Source of the DNA: Celeribacter marinus
Lineage (GTDB): Bacteria > Pseudomonadota > Alphaproteobacteria > Rhodobacterales > Rhodobacteraceae
Direction: 5' to 3'
Assembly (NCBI RefSeq): GCF_001308265.1
Contig: NZ_CP012023.1
Span: 944,932-1,008,931, forward strand
Length of the DNA: 64,000 nt
This document shows, one piece after another, positions 27,622-36,895 of this stretch. Below the pieces are notes generated by a model. That model was not told the DNA's origin, did not search any database, and saw nothing but the letters and a program-made list of their open reading frames with translations. Position numbers and translations under genes: made by a program. The stretch's first letter is position 1. Each line of letters opens with the position of its first letter.

Positions 27622-29403
27622 CTAGAGCGGCCAAAGCAATGGAATCACTGCTGAGGCCAAAAGTCCGATCGATACATTTAGGGGGATACCGACCTTCATG
27701 TAGTCCGTGAATTTATAGCCGCCTGGGCCATAGACCATTGTGTTGGTCTGATAGCCGATGGGCGTGGCAAACGCGGCGGATGCCGCGACCATGACAGCAA
27801 CCACAAGACCGCGCGGATCAAGCCCCATAGACTCGCCCAACCCAATGGCAATGGGCGTCACAACCACCGCAACGGCGTTGTTCGACACCATTTCTGTAAG
27901 CAACGAGGTCAGTAAATAAATCGACCAGACCACAAAGAAAATAGGCAAGCCATCCAACATTGGGGCAACCGCGTTGACGATCATTTGCACCGCACCAGAC
28001 GCCTCAAGGGACGCCCCAATGGCAAGCATGGAAAAGATCAGCGCCAGCAAACGCCCGTCGATAAATGAAAACGCCTCATCCGCATCGATGCAGCGCGTGA
28101 CAAGCACAACAGCGACCGCAAGCACGGCCAACATCAAAATCGGAGCGACACCAAAGGCGGCAAGCGTGACAATCGACATCATCGCAACGAGCGCAATGGG
28201 CGCGTGTGAACGATGATAGGCCCGCTCGGTAGGCTTGGACACGTCCCCGATGTCCATATCATTGGCCAGACGTTGAATGTCGGCGGGCGCGCCCTCAAGC
28301 AAAAGCGTATCGCCCACGCGCACAACCAGATCGTTGATCTGTTGGCCAAGGTTCTGGTTTTTGCGGTGCACGGCGAGCGGATACACCCCGTAGCGGCGGC
28401 GCAAACGCATGGAACCCAGCGCGCGGCCAACCATTTTACAGCCCGGCGTGATGAGCACTTCAACGGTCGAGGTTTCCACCGCAGACACCTGATCGACGCG
28501 CTTTAGCGATTTGTCACGCTGAAGGCTCAACAGCTCGCTGATTTGCGACCGCAACACCACGCGGTCGCCCAGTTCAAGCACCACTTCAGCCAAATTATGG
28601 CGCAAGGATTGATCCCCGCGCACCACGTCGATAAGGCGCACCCCGTCACGTTTGAACAGCTGCACGCCCGAGACTTCGCGCCCGATCAGGTTGCTATCGG
28701 GCGGGATCACGGCCTCGGTGAAAAATTTCATCTTTGAGCGCCCCGAGGACAGCATCGCGGATAGGCTATCGCGTTCGGGCAACAGATGACGCCCGATGAA
28801 ATACAGGTAGATAAAGCCCCAGACGGTGATGATCAGACCAAGGATCGAGACCTCGAAAATTGTGAACGGCTCAAGCCCTTGGGCGCGGGCTACACCATCG
28901 ACGAGCAGGTTCGTCGATGTGCCGATCAACGTTATCGTCCCGCCCATGATCGCGGAATAGCTCAACGGTATCAGCAATTTAGATGCAGGGACTTTGAGTT
29001 TTGAGGACAGTTGGATGAACACGGGGATCATCACAACGACCACGGGCGTGTTCGCAACAAACGCCGATAGGATCACCACGACGAACAACAGGGCAGCGAT
29101 GGCAATTGAGGGATGGCTTTCGGCGTAACGCCCTGCCTGTGAGGTAAACCATTCAAGGCCGCCTGTGCGCACCAACGCGCCCATCACCACAAACATCATC
29201 GCGATCGTCCACGGCGCGGGGTTTGCCAAAACTGCCAATCCTGCGTCATATGGCAAAATGCCCAAAACAATCATGGCGGACGCGCCCGCAATCGCCACAA
29301 CTTCGGTGGGATAAATCTCGCGCACAAAGAGGACGAACATGAACCCGACCACAAGGAGAGAGACAATCGCCTCCGTTGTTTGGTCGAAATTGAACAGTTC
29401 CAT
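27622..29403 (-). CDS. SLC13/DASS-type transporter with TrkA-C domains
   Basis: 593-residue anion transporter-like protein. The layout is an N-terminal TM block (~8-200, NTPVVVVMIPVFIQLSSKL; GTSTNLLVDG), two cytosolic TrkA_C/RCK_C domains (~210-290 and ~305-385; GREVSGVQLFKRDGVRLIDVVRG), and a C-terminal TM block (~395-590; SNNAVAVVVTPIAIGLGESMG; ATPIGYQTNTMVYGPGGY). The two NAxxx-type SNT/TN loops are typical of Na+/sulfate or dicarboxylate symporters; the substrate may be sulfate. It lies 145 bases after the YmdB-like gene on the same strand. Confidence 0.9.
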   Translation of the reverse strand: MELFNFDQTTEAIVSLLVVGFMFVLFVREIYPTEVVAIAGASAMIVLGILPYDAGLAVLANPAPWTIAMMFVVMGALVRTGGLEWFTSQAGRYAESHPSIAIAALLFVVVILSAFVANTPVVVVMIPVFIQLSSKLKVPASKLLIPLSYSAIMGGTITLIGTSTNLLVDGVARAQGLEPFTIFEVSILGLIITVWGFIYLYFIGRHLLPERDSLSAMLSSGRSKMKFFTEAVIPPDSNLIGREVSGVQLFKRDGVRLIDVVRGDQSLRHNLAEVVLELGDRVVLRSQISELLSLQRDKSLKRVDQVSAVETSTVEVLITPGCKMVGRALGSMRLRRRYGVYPLAVHRKNQNLGQQINDLVVRVGDTLLLEGAPADIQRLANDMDIGDVSKPTERAYHRSHAPIALVAMMSIVTLAAFGVAPILMLAVLAVAVVLVTRCIDADEAFSFIDGRLLALIFSMLAIGASLEASGAVQMIVNAVAPMLDGLPIFFVVWSIYLLTSLLTEMVSNNAVAVVVTPIAIGLGESMGLDPRGLVVAVMVAASAAFATPIGYQTNTMVYGPGGYKFTDYMKVGIPLNVSIGLLASAVIPLLWPL

Positions 29404-29548
29404 ATGGCCTCGCCTGTGGTTTCACATGCCCCAATATGGCCCCGAACGCCCCCATGAAACAAGCGCGAAAACTGGCACGCCCCATGTGGGCTATCGACCA
29501 CCCCGCGAAAACAGCACAGAAATCTGGATCAATGGCAAAAAGCCGCTA

Positions 29549-30361
29549 TTACGGCGTACTTTGCTCCAAACGACCGCCTTCGCGGATTTGTTTTACACGG
29601 GTGGCTAAACCGGTTTTGTCGTCTGTCTCGACGTATACACCTGACAAAGTTGCCTCGCCCTGAGCAGGCGAAAAGCGCCCCTTTGCCATACCCGTTACAA
29701 AGCGGCGTAGTGGCTCAGCTTTGTCCATGCCAATCACGGAATTATAATCGCCACACATCCCCGCATCGGTGAGATAGGCCGTTCCCGCAGGCAAAATCTG
29801 CGCATCGCCCGTACACACATGCGTATGCGTGCCAACAACGACAGAGGCCTTTCCATCACAAAAATGACCCATCGCCATTTTCTCTGACGTGGCTTCACAA
29901 TGCACGTCGATCAAAGAGGCTTGGATATGGCCGCCGAGTTTATGGGCCATGAACACCTGATCGAGCGCCGAAAACGGGTCATCATAAGCGCGCTTCATGA
30001 AGACTTGTCCCAATACCTGCGCCACCAAAATACGGCGACCACGTGTATCTTCAAAAATGCGCACACCTCGTCCCGGGGCGGCCTTGGCAAAGTTGATAGG
30101 ACGAATGATCCGCGTTTCTTTTTCGCAATATTGCATCATGTCGCGCTGATCAAAGGCATGATCACCAAGCGTGAGACAATCGACACCGGCCTCCAAAAGC
30201 TCTTTGGCATGCTCGCCCGATAGCCCCATGCCATTGGTCGCGTTTTCACCGTTCACAATGATGAAATCGAGCCCCCATTCGGCCCGCAGGCGCGGCACAC
30301 GGTCAAGCACGGCCTTGCGACCCGCGCTTCCGACAATATCTCCAAGGAACAAAATTTTCAT
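29549..30361 (-). CDS. TIGR00282/YmdB family metallophosphoesterase
   Basis: 270-residue calcineurin-like phosphoesterase. FLGDIVGSAGRKA, NGENATNGMGL, GVDCLTLGDHAFDQ, VDVHCEATSEKMAMGHFCDG, VVGTHTHVCTGDA and TDAGMCGDYNSVIGM all match the YmdB family. B. subtilis YmdB has 2',3'-cAMP phosphodiesterase activity. It follows the 5-FTHF cyclo-ligase by 59 bases, a neighbourhood seen in many alphaproteobacteria. Confidence 0.92.
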   Translation of the reverse strand: MKILFLGDIVGSAGRKAVLDRVPRLRAEWGLDFIIVNGENATNGMGLSGEHAKELLEAGVDCLTLGDHAFDQRDMMQYCEKETRIIRPINFAKAAPGRGVRIFEDTRGRRILVAQVLGQVFMKRAYDDPFSALDQVFMAHKLGGHIQASLIDVHCEATSEKMAMGHFCDGKASVVVGTHTHVCTGDAQILPAGTAYLTDAGMCGDYNSVIGMDKAEPLRRFVTGMAKGRFSPAQGEATLSGVYVETDDKTGLATRVKQIREGGRLEQSTP

Positions 30362-30420
30362 GGCATTTCCTTAGGCCGCATACATTGAAATGGCAAGAAC
30401 TGCGCCCATCTTGCGGGCGC

Positions 30421-30987
30421 TCAAAAGGTCATCACTTCTGTTTCGGTCACAATCGCGTCGAGCGGTGCATCGAGCGGCGACACCGGAAAATCGCGCATCT
30501 CTTGTCCTGAATAGGCCAAACCGATGGCCATGACCGCGCTGTTCGTATCGCGCAATTGCGCCGACGTTCGGTCGTAAAACCCACCGCCATATCCCAAACG
30601 ATGCCCATCACGATTGAACGCCAAAAGCGGCACGATTATAATTTGCGGCACCACGGGATCCGACCGCGCAGGCACATTGGCGCCATATGAGCCCCGCATC
30701 ATTTTGCAGTCCGGTGTCCACAGATCAAACCGCAAAGGTGCGGCTTTGCGCTCCACCACCGGCACACAAACAGGCCCACGTGTTGCTAACATGGTCATCG
30801 CGGGCAACGGATCAATTTCAGTCTGAATGGGCATATAACCAGCAGTGATTTTGCCCGCATGTGGCGTCAAAAACCCCACCAAAAGCTGACAGGCCTGATG
30901 GGCCAACTGAGCGTGCGCAGCATGCGCCTTTGCACGCCGATCACGCGCCACGTCACGTGCCAGCGCCTTTAAATCAACGACACTCAA
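30421..30987 (-). CDS. 5-formyltetrahydrofolate cyclo-ligase
   Basis: 188-residue ATP-dependent enzyme converting 5-formyl-THF to 5,10-methenyl-THF. GYGGGFYDRT and the MPIQTEIDPLPAM segment are family signatures. No in-frame ATG occurs near the correct N-terminus; a TTG at 30987 overlaps the mgtE stop as TTGA and gives the usual length, so I use it. A start further down would delete much of the fold. Confidence 0.87.
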   Translation of the reverse strand: MSVVDLKALARDVARDRRAKAHAAHAQLAHQACQLLVGFLTPHAGKITAGYMPIQTEIDPLPAMTMLATRGPVCVPVVERKAAPLRFDLWTPDCKMMRGSYGANVPARSDPVVPQIIIVPLLAFNRDGHRLGYGGGFYDRTSAQLRDTNSAVMAIGLAYSGQEMRDFPVSPLDAPLDAIVTETEVMTF

Positions 30988-32375
30988 AAGAGCACCACAG
31001 CCGCCAAACCCAAGAACGCAAAGAACCCAACAATATCCGTCACGGTCGTCACAAACGCGCCCGATGCCAGTGCGGGATCGACCCCAACTTTTTCAAGCAA
31101 GACAGGCACGCCAACACCCGCGAGACCCGCAATCACGAGATTGATGACCATCGCCGTTGCGATCACCAGACCAAGCGCAGGCGATCCGAACCACACCACA
31201 CCGACGATGCCCATGATAACGGCGAACACGATCCCATTTGCCAAACCGACCAATACCTCGCGTCGAATAACGCGCCACACGTTGGCCCCCGTAAGGTCGC
31301 GAGTCGCAATCGCACGCACGGCCACGGTCAGACTTTGTGTGCCGGCATTGCCCCCCATTGAGGCAACGATCGGCATCAAAACCGCAAGGGCCACAAATTG
31401 CGAAATCGTGGCCTCGAATTGCGCAATTACCATCGACGCAAGGATCGCCGTCAACAGGTTCACACCAAGCCACGGCAAACGCGCACGCACGGTTTCAATG
31501 ACTTTGTCGGCCAATGATCCCTCACCCACACCCGCCAGACGCATAATGTCCTCCTCGTGCTCTTCGTCCAGAACGTTCATCGCGTCATCGATGGTGATCA
31601 CGCCCACAACCCGTTCGTGTTCATCGACAACGGGGGCCGAAATCATGTGATACTGGTTGAACGCGTAGGCCACGTTGGATTCGCTTTCCTCAACGCTAAA
31701 GGTGCGGAAACCGGGTTCGAGAATATCGGTCAATTTCTGATCGCGCGGCGCGCCTAGAATTTTTCCCAACGTCACATGGCCTACCGCCCGCATTCGCGGG
31801 TCGACCAAAACCATGTGATAAAAGTCCTCAGGCAGATCATCAGATCGCCTCATGTAGTCGATCGCGTCACCAACGAGCCAATGCTCTGGCCCTTTTACAA
31901 CATGGCTTTGCATCAAACGACCAGCAGAGAACTCAGGATAGGCTAGAGATTTTTCAACCGCCACACGGTCCGCATCCTCAAGGGTTGCAAGAATGGCTTC
32001 TTGGGCATCTCCCTCGAGGTCTTCGACCAAATCCACAACGTCATCGGATTCAAGGTCGCGCACCGCGCCCGCCAACACGCTTGGGTGCAGGACACCGATC
32101 ACCTCTTCGCGCAAGCCCTCATCCAGCTCGGACAGGATGTCCCCGTCAAAATCCGCGCCGTAAAGAGTAATAAGACGGCGGCGGTCATTGGGATTGATCT
32201 GCTCCAACATGTCGGCGATATCGGCCGCGTGCAACGGCTCCATCTGAACCATCATCTCGTCGCGATCATCCCGATCAAGAGCAAACAAAATCGCGGAAAG
32301 GCGGCGTGCACTTAGGGAATACACATCCTCGGCATACTCAATTTCCGGATGCAATTCTTTGTTGTCGTCGATCAT
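30984..32375 (-). CDS. mgtE: Magnesium transporter MgtE
   Basis: 463-residue Mg2+ channel. The cytosolic N-domain (~20-135, MEPLHAADIADMLEQINPNDRRRL), two CBS domains (~140-270, RLMQSHVV; ITIDDAMNVL) and five C-terminal TMs (~300-463) follow the MgtE plan. The pore motif GNAGTQSLTV lies at the family position. Closed by cytosolic Mg2+ binding to the N/CBS region. It leads the mgtE-folate-ymdB unit. Confidence 0.96.
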   Translation of the reverse strand: MIDDNKELHPEIEYAEDVYSLSARRLSAILFALDRDDRDEMMVQMEPLHAADIADMLEQINPNDRRRLITLYGADFDGDILSELDEGLREEVIGVLHPSVLAGAVRDLESDDVVDLVEDLEGDAQEAILATLEDADRVAVEKSLAYPEFSAGRLMQSHVVKGPEHWLVGDAIDYMRRSDDLPEDFYHMVLVDPRMRAVGHVTLGKILGAPRDQKLTDILEPGFRTFSVEESESNVAYAFNQYHMISAPVVDEHERVVGVITIDDAMNVLDEEHEEDIMRLAGVGEGSLADKVIETVRARLPWLGVNLLTAILASMVIAQFEATISQFVALAVLMPIVASMGGNAGTQSLTVAVRAIATRDLTGANVWRVIRREVLVGLANGIVFAVIMGIVGVVWFGSPALGLVIATAMVINLVIAGLAGVGVPVLLEKVGVDPALASGAFVTTVTDIVGFFAFLGLAAVVLF

Positions 32376-32503
32376 AATCCGCGCGCCCCCTGATTGACGC
32401 TAAGTTTAGGACAGCTTGGCGCAGAGAAACAGGGGCAACTGCGATTTACCTTCGCAAAATCCACGCTTAGTCTACGTATAACACACACAAAGGCGCGCCG
32501 CAC

Positions 32504-33814
32504 ATGGACACCCTCATTTCAGGCAACATTCTCACGTTTGAGGGAAATCCGTTTGATCATCCCGCGCTGAGCGCGGTGACGGTTCAGCCCGACACGGCGG
32601 TGCGCGTGCGCGCTGGCAAGATCGTTGAAATCGGGCCGCGCGCCACGCTTTTGGTCGCCTATCCTGAGGCTGTTCACCATGCCTATGGCGACAATTTGGT
32701 CATGCCAGGATTCATCGACGCCCACGCCCACTACCCGCAAACGGCCATGATTGCCTCGTGGGGAAAGCGGTTGATCGACTGGTTGAACACATACACGTTC
32801 CCAGAAGAATCCAAGTTTTCGGATCCCGCTTATGCCGCGCAAATTGCGGAACTTTACCTTGATCTACTTTTGGCAAACGGCACTACGACCGTGACGAGTT
32901 TTTGCACAATACACCCGACATCCGTGGAGGCGCTGTTTCGCGCGGCCGCCGCGCGCGGCATGCGAATCGTGGCAGGTAAAACCTGTATGGACCGCGACAC
33001 CGCCCCCGCCTATCTGCGCGACACCGCGCAAAGCGCGTATGATGACAGCAAGGCCCTGATTGAGCGGTGGCATGGAAACGGGCGCGCCACATATGCGATC
33101 ACACCGCGCTTTTCACCGACCTCTACGCCCGAACAACTCGACGCCTTGGGCAAGCTATGGGCCGAATATCCAACCTGCTTGATGCAAACGCACCTCTCGG
33201 AGCAAACCGACGAGATTGAATGGGTTAAGGGCCTGTATCCAAACGCACGCGATTACCTTGACACCTACGAGCAGTTTGGACTGGTCCGCGAGGGCGCGCT
33301 TTTCGGACATGCTATTCATCTTGAGCGGCGCGAAATTGATCGCTTGCGAGAGATGGATTGCTCGGTCATCCACTGCCCCACTTCGAATACCTTTATCGGT
33401 TCGGGCCTCTTCGACATGGGGGCACGTACCCGCGATGGGTTGCGCGTGGGCTTGGCCACGGACACCGGCGGCGGTTCTTCGTTCTCCATGCTGCGCACGA
33501 TGGCCGCCACCTACGAGGTTGGTCAACTGACACACACGGCCCTGCATCCGGCACAACTTTTGTGGCTGGCCACCTTTGGCTCGGCCCACGCGCTACATAT
33601 GAGCGATAAAGTTGGATCAATCGCCGTGGGGATGGAGGCGGATATCGCGGTGATCGATCTTGCGTCGACACCGGCAATCGCCCAGCGCACGCTGCATGTG
33701 AATGACATTTGGGAATCAATATTCCCAACCATCATGATGGGCGACGACCGCGCGATTGCAGCCACCTATGTGCACGGGCAACGCGTAGCACAGCCGCGTG
33801 ACCGTACGCTCTAA
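32504..33814 (+). CDS. guaD: Guanine deaminase
   Basis: Hydrolyses guanine to xanthine and ammonia. The 436-residue amidohydrolase carries the metal-binding DAHAHYPQT, WLNTYTFPEESKFSD (guanine deaminase specific), QTHLSEQTDE and ATDTGGGSSFSMLRTM. ATG is at 32504. It is alone on the + strand and its stop overlaps the stop of the convergent amidohydrolase by 4 bases, so two purine-related deaminases converge here. Confidence 0.94.
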   Translation: MDTLISGNILTFEGNPFDHPALSAVTVQPDTAVRVRAGKIVEIGPRATLLVAYPEAVHHAYGDNLVMPGFIDAHAHYPQTAMIASWGKRLIDWLNTYTFPEESKFSDPAYAAQIAELYLDLLLANGTTTVTSFCTIHPTSVEALFRAAAARGMRIVAGKTCMDRDTAPAYLRDTAQSAYDDSKALIERWHGNGRATYAITPRFSPTSTPEQLDALGKLWAEYPTCLMQTHLSEQTDEIEWVKGLYPNARDYLDTYEQFGLVREGALFGHAIHLERREIDRLREMDCSVIHCPTSNTFIGSGLFDMGARTRDGLRVGLATDTGGGSSFSMLRTMAATYEVGQLTHTALHPAQLLWLATFGSAHALHMSDKVGSIAVGMEADIAVIDLASTPAIAQRTLHVNDIWESIFPTIMMGDDRAIAATYVHGQRVAQPRDRTL

Positions 33815-35154
33815 GAGTTCATCAACCCATCAACAAGCGTTGCTTGCTGGCGCAAAACCTCTGGCAAATGCACGGTTGCAAGCCAGCCATCAGCGACGAC
33901 ATGGCGTCCCTCAACAAACAACTCTTTGACCTGTGTCGGGCCAGCAAGTAACAAAGCCGCAGGGTCCCATGACCCCGCACTTTCAATATCCGACACATCC
34001 CACATTGCGATGTCGGCACGTTTGCCCACAGCCAATTGCCCAAGATCGTCGCGCCCCAAAACCTCGGCTCCGCCACGTGTGGCAAGCTCCAACGCCTCAC
34101 GCGCACTCATTTTATCCGCGCCAAAGGCAACACGTTGCAACAGCATCGACTGGCGCGCCTCCAAAATCAGATTGCTGCCATCGTTCGACGCCGACCCATC
34201 CACGCCAAGACCGACAGGCACACCCGCATCGCGCATGGCGCGCACAGGTGCGATGCCAGAACCAAGACGGCAATTTGAACACGGACAATGCGCAACACCG
34301 GTTTTTGATTTGGCAAACAACTCAATCTCTTGCGCATCCAATTTCACACAATGCGCATGCCATACATCAGGACCGGTCCATCCCAGACTCTCGGCGTACT
34401 GACCGGGACGACAGCCAAACTTTTCGAGAGAATAGGCAATATCCTCATCATTTTCCGCCAGATGCGTATGCATCATAACGCCCTTATCGCGCGCCAAAAT
34501 CGCGGCATCGCGCATCAATTCGCGGCTCACTGAAAACGGCGAACACGGGGCCACCGCAACACGGACCATGGCGCCATCGCGCGCATCATGAAACGTATCG
34601 ATAACGCGTATACAATCATTGAGAATGTCCGCCTCGCGTTCGACCAGACTATCAGGTGGCAATCCCCCCGCGCTCTCCCCGATCGACATCGCACCGCGTG
34701 TCGCGTGTAAGCGTACACCAATCATCCGCGCCGCATCGATGGTGTCATCTAGGCGCGCACCGTTAGGGTACAAATACAGATGATCAGACGTCATCGAACA
34801 CCCTGATAACGCCAATTCGGCGAGGCCCACCATGGCCGAAATCCGCATGTGGTCGGGGCCAAACTTTGCCCAAATCGGATAAAGCGTCTGCAACCACCCA
34901 AACAATAGCGCATTTTGCGCGGCGGGAACGGCGCGTGTCATCGTCTGATAGAGGTGATGGTGTGTATTGACCAAACCGGGTGTCACTACCGTGCCGCGCC
35001 CATCGACGATTTGCGCATCATCATCGTAGAGGCCGCGACCGACCGCTTCGATCACGCCATCTCGGACCAAAATATCTCCACCTTTGATCTCACGGCGCGC
35101 ATCATCCATCGTCAAAATGGTGTCTGCGTTTCGAATGATAAAACAGGGATGCAT
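33811..35154 (-). CDS. 8-oxoguanine deaminase-like amidohydrolase
   Basis: 447-residue zinc amidohydrolase of COG0402. NTHHHLYQTMTRAV, HTHLAEND, WHAHCVKL and GVDGSASNDG supply the metal ligands, and TSDHLYLYPN is characteristic of the 8-oxoguanine deaminase/hydroxydechloroatrazine ethylaminohydrolase group. The product of 8-oxoguanine would be urate. I chose ATG 35154; upstream residues are unlike the family. Located 16 bases after hisN, it is probably cotranscribed with it. Exact substrate is inferred from family membership. Confidence 0.88.
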   Translation of the reverse strand: MHPCFIIRNADTILTMDDARREIKGGDILVRDGVIEAVGRGLYDDDAQIVDGRGTVVTPGLVNTHHHLYQTMTRAVPAAQNALLFGWLQTLYPIWAKFGPDHMRISAMVGLAELALSGCSMTSDHLYLYPNGARLDDTIDAARMIGVRLHATRGAMSIGESAGGLPPDSLVEREADILNDCIRVIDTFHDARDGAMVRVAVAPCSPFSVSRELMRDAAILARDKGVMMHTHLAENDEDIAYSLEKFGCRPGQYAESLGWTGPDVWHAHCVKLDAQEIELFAKSKTGVAHCPCSNCRLGSGIAPVRAMRDAGVPVGLGVDGSASNDGSNLILEARQSMLLQRVAFGADKMSAREALELATRGGAEVLGRDDLGQLAVGKRADIAMWDVSDIESAGSWDPAALLLAGPTQVKELFVEGRHVVADGWLATVHLPEVLRQQATLVDGLMNS

Positions 35155-35170
35155 GGCGAGACCTTTCAGC

Positions 35171-35971
35171 TCAATATTTAGATAGTATTTCCAGAGCGCG
35201 CGCGTGAATTTCTGCATTTGCGGCGGCAATCACACGCCCGCCTTGCATGGCAGATCCACCTTTCCAATCCGTTACAATCCCACCAGCGGCCTCAATCACC
35301 GCCAAGGGGCCAAGGATGTCATAGGTTTGCAATCCCGCCTCAACGACAAGATCGACCTGACCCGCCGCCAAAAGCGCGTAAGCGTAGCAATCCATGCCGT
35401 AGCGCGTGAGCTTGCAATGCTGAGCAAGCGCCTGAAAGCCCTCGGCATCCGCCGCTTCACCAACTTCTGGAAAGGTTGTGAATATTATGGCCTCGCTCAA
35501 CTCAACGTTAGACGCCGTGACCAATGCATGTGAGTTATGTGGTCCGTTGAATGTTGCCGTTCCAAATCCACCCGCAAACCGTTCGCCAATATAGGGCTGA
35601 TCAACAATGCCATATAGCGCCCGTGTCGCGTCACGCACGGCGATCAAGACGCCCCACGTAGGTGTGCCAGAGATAAACCCGCGCGTCCCATCAATCGGGT
35701 CGAGCACCCAAGTCAGCCCCGATGTCCCTGCCGTCTCGCCGTATTCCTCACCTAAAATTGCATCATCAGGGCGGCGCGCGGTGATGATGTCTCGCATCAC
35801 TTGTTCGGCTTCGCGATCCGCAGCTGTGACGGGATCAAAATCTGTGCGCTTTGAGGTGGTGTTCAGGTTGGAGCCGCGAAAATAGCGAAGTGTGACGACA
35901 CGCGCAGCATCCGCCGCCATTTGTGCCGTGGCGATAATATCCGCAGCGTCTGCACCAACTGGGCCTACCAT
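35171..35971 (-). CDS. hisN: Histidinol-phosphatase (inositol monophosphatase family)
   Basis: 266-residue IMPase-fold phosphatase. ILGEEYGE and WVLDPIDGTRGFISGTPTWG hold the Mg2+ ligands; GMDCYAYALLAAGQVDLVVEAGLQTYDILGP is the C-terminal motif. The DPIDGTRGFISG form is that of HisN-type histidinol-phosphatases, though myo-inositol phosphatase activity is possible. It is first in a two-gene unit with the 8-oxoguanine deaminase-like gene, an odd pairing for histidine biosynthesis. Confidence 0.85.
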   Translation of the reverse strand: MVGPVGADAADIIATAQMAADAARVVTLRYFRGSNLNTTSKRTDFDPVTAADREAEQVMRDIITARRPDDAILGEEYGETAGTSGLTWVLDPIDGTRGFISGTPTWGVLIAVRDATRALYGIVDQPYIGERFAGGFGTATFNGPHNSHALVTASNVELSEAIIFTTFPEVGEAADAEGFQALAQHCKLTRYGMDCYAYALLAAGQVDLVVEAGLQTYDILGPLAVIEAAGGIVTDWKGGSAMQGGRVIAAANAEIHARALEILSKY

Positions 35972-36050
35972 TTGCCTGATCCCTTTGTTTTAACGTCCCT
36001 ATCCGCGGTAGAGCCTGACGCCACGCGGGTCAAGATGCACAAAAGACAAA

Positions 36051-36076
36051 ACCCACGATGCGCCTGCAACGTGGGT
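36051..36076 (-). terminator. Terminator after the XRE regulator gene
   Basis: Seven-base stem (36051-36057 with 36070-36076; ACCCACG) and TTTTGTCTTTT on the - strand, 26 bases past the regulator stop. Confidence 0.75.
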
Positions 36077-36101
36077 CCGTCAAATCAAACGTTTCGAAAA
36101 A

Positions 36102-36479
36102 TCAGGCGACGTCAGAAAGAACGCGCGCCAATTCAAACAAACGGCGGCGCTGGGTCTCTGGAATTGCGTAATAAGACCGCACCAGTTCAAGCGCCTCTTT
36201 ATCTGCCAAAATATCGGCAGGCACGTTGTCGGCTTTTGTCGACGTCTTTTCTGCTGGGTTCTCATCTGCCCCTTCGAAAAAGAAAGCCACAGGAACACCA
36301 AGCGCCTCAGCAATATCCCAAAGTCGGGATGCGGAAACGCGGTTCATACCTGTTTCGTACTTTTGGATCTGTTGAAACTTGATCCCGACTTTTTCAGCTA
36401 ACTGTTGCTGCGTCATTCCGACCATCCAACGACGATGGCGAACGCGCTTTCCAACATGGACATCCACGGGATGCTTCAT
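36102..36479 (-). CDS. XRE family transcriptional regulator
   Basis: 125-residue regulator with an N-terminal Cro/CI helix-turn-helix (~8-66, RHRRWMVGMTQQQLAEKVGIKFQQIQKYETGMNRVSASRLWDIAEALGV) and a short acidic linker, then a conserved C-terminal helix RSYYAIPETQRRRLFELARVLSD. This architecture recurs across alphaproteobacteria. The ATG at 36479 has AAGGAGCGG upstream. Targets are unknown. It is transcribed out of a 400-base AT-rich region. Confidence 0.88.
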   Translation of the reverse strand: MKHPVDVHVGKRVRHRRWMVGMTQQQLAEKVGIKFQQIQKYETGMNRVSASRLWDIAEALGVPVAFFFEGADENPAEKTSTKADNVPADILADKEALELVRSYYAIPETQRRRLFELARVLSDVA

Positions 36480-36895
36480 TTTTGACCGCTCCTTAGAACT
36501 CACTATGCCACGACATCCAAGACCAACGTCGAATATGGATCGAAATGATCACCAAGGCTTAGTGTTCCTAGCACAACCAAGAGAGGTGAAAACATCCATT
36601 TCTCGAAAATGACATAATTTCGTAACGTCATTATTTACTTAATCCGCAATAATAATTACACTTTTATCTTATTTGGGCAAAACACATCGTTGCTAAATTC
36701 CTTTACCAGACTTTGGACCACATTGTTTCTTCTGGGGCAATTACTGTTCAAAACCTAAACACTTGCGCTGCAAAATTGCACACATTTGCGTCATGTATGC
36801 ACATTTATGCGTCAAAGTACATGAAAATGAGCGGCGCAATTCGGACCCCTATCCTACTATAGCGGTTCTCCAACCGTACGAATCGAGGCCGTTCA
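36480..36895. other. AT-rich intergenic regulatory region
   Basis: 416 bases with no gene, clearly AT-richer than its neighbours between about 36580 and 36830. It contains the RBS and promoter of the XRE gene, an AATGAC/GTCATT inverted pair at 36608-36632, and a 21-22 base direct repeat at 36777-36819 before the quinone oxidoreductase gene. Confidence 0.6.
36777..36819. repeat. Two tandem 21-22 base direct repeats
   Basis: Unit 1 at 36777-36797 and unit 2 at 36798-36819 share the order TGCACA, ATTTxxGCGTCA and GTA, with a small indel. They lie 77 bases upstream of the quinone oxidoreductase start and may be a regulator-binding array. Confidence 0.5.
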
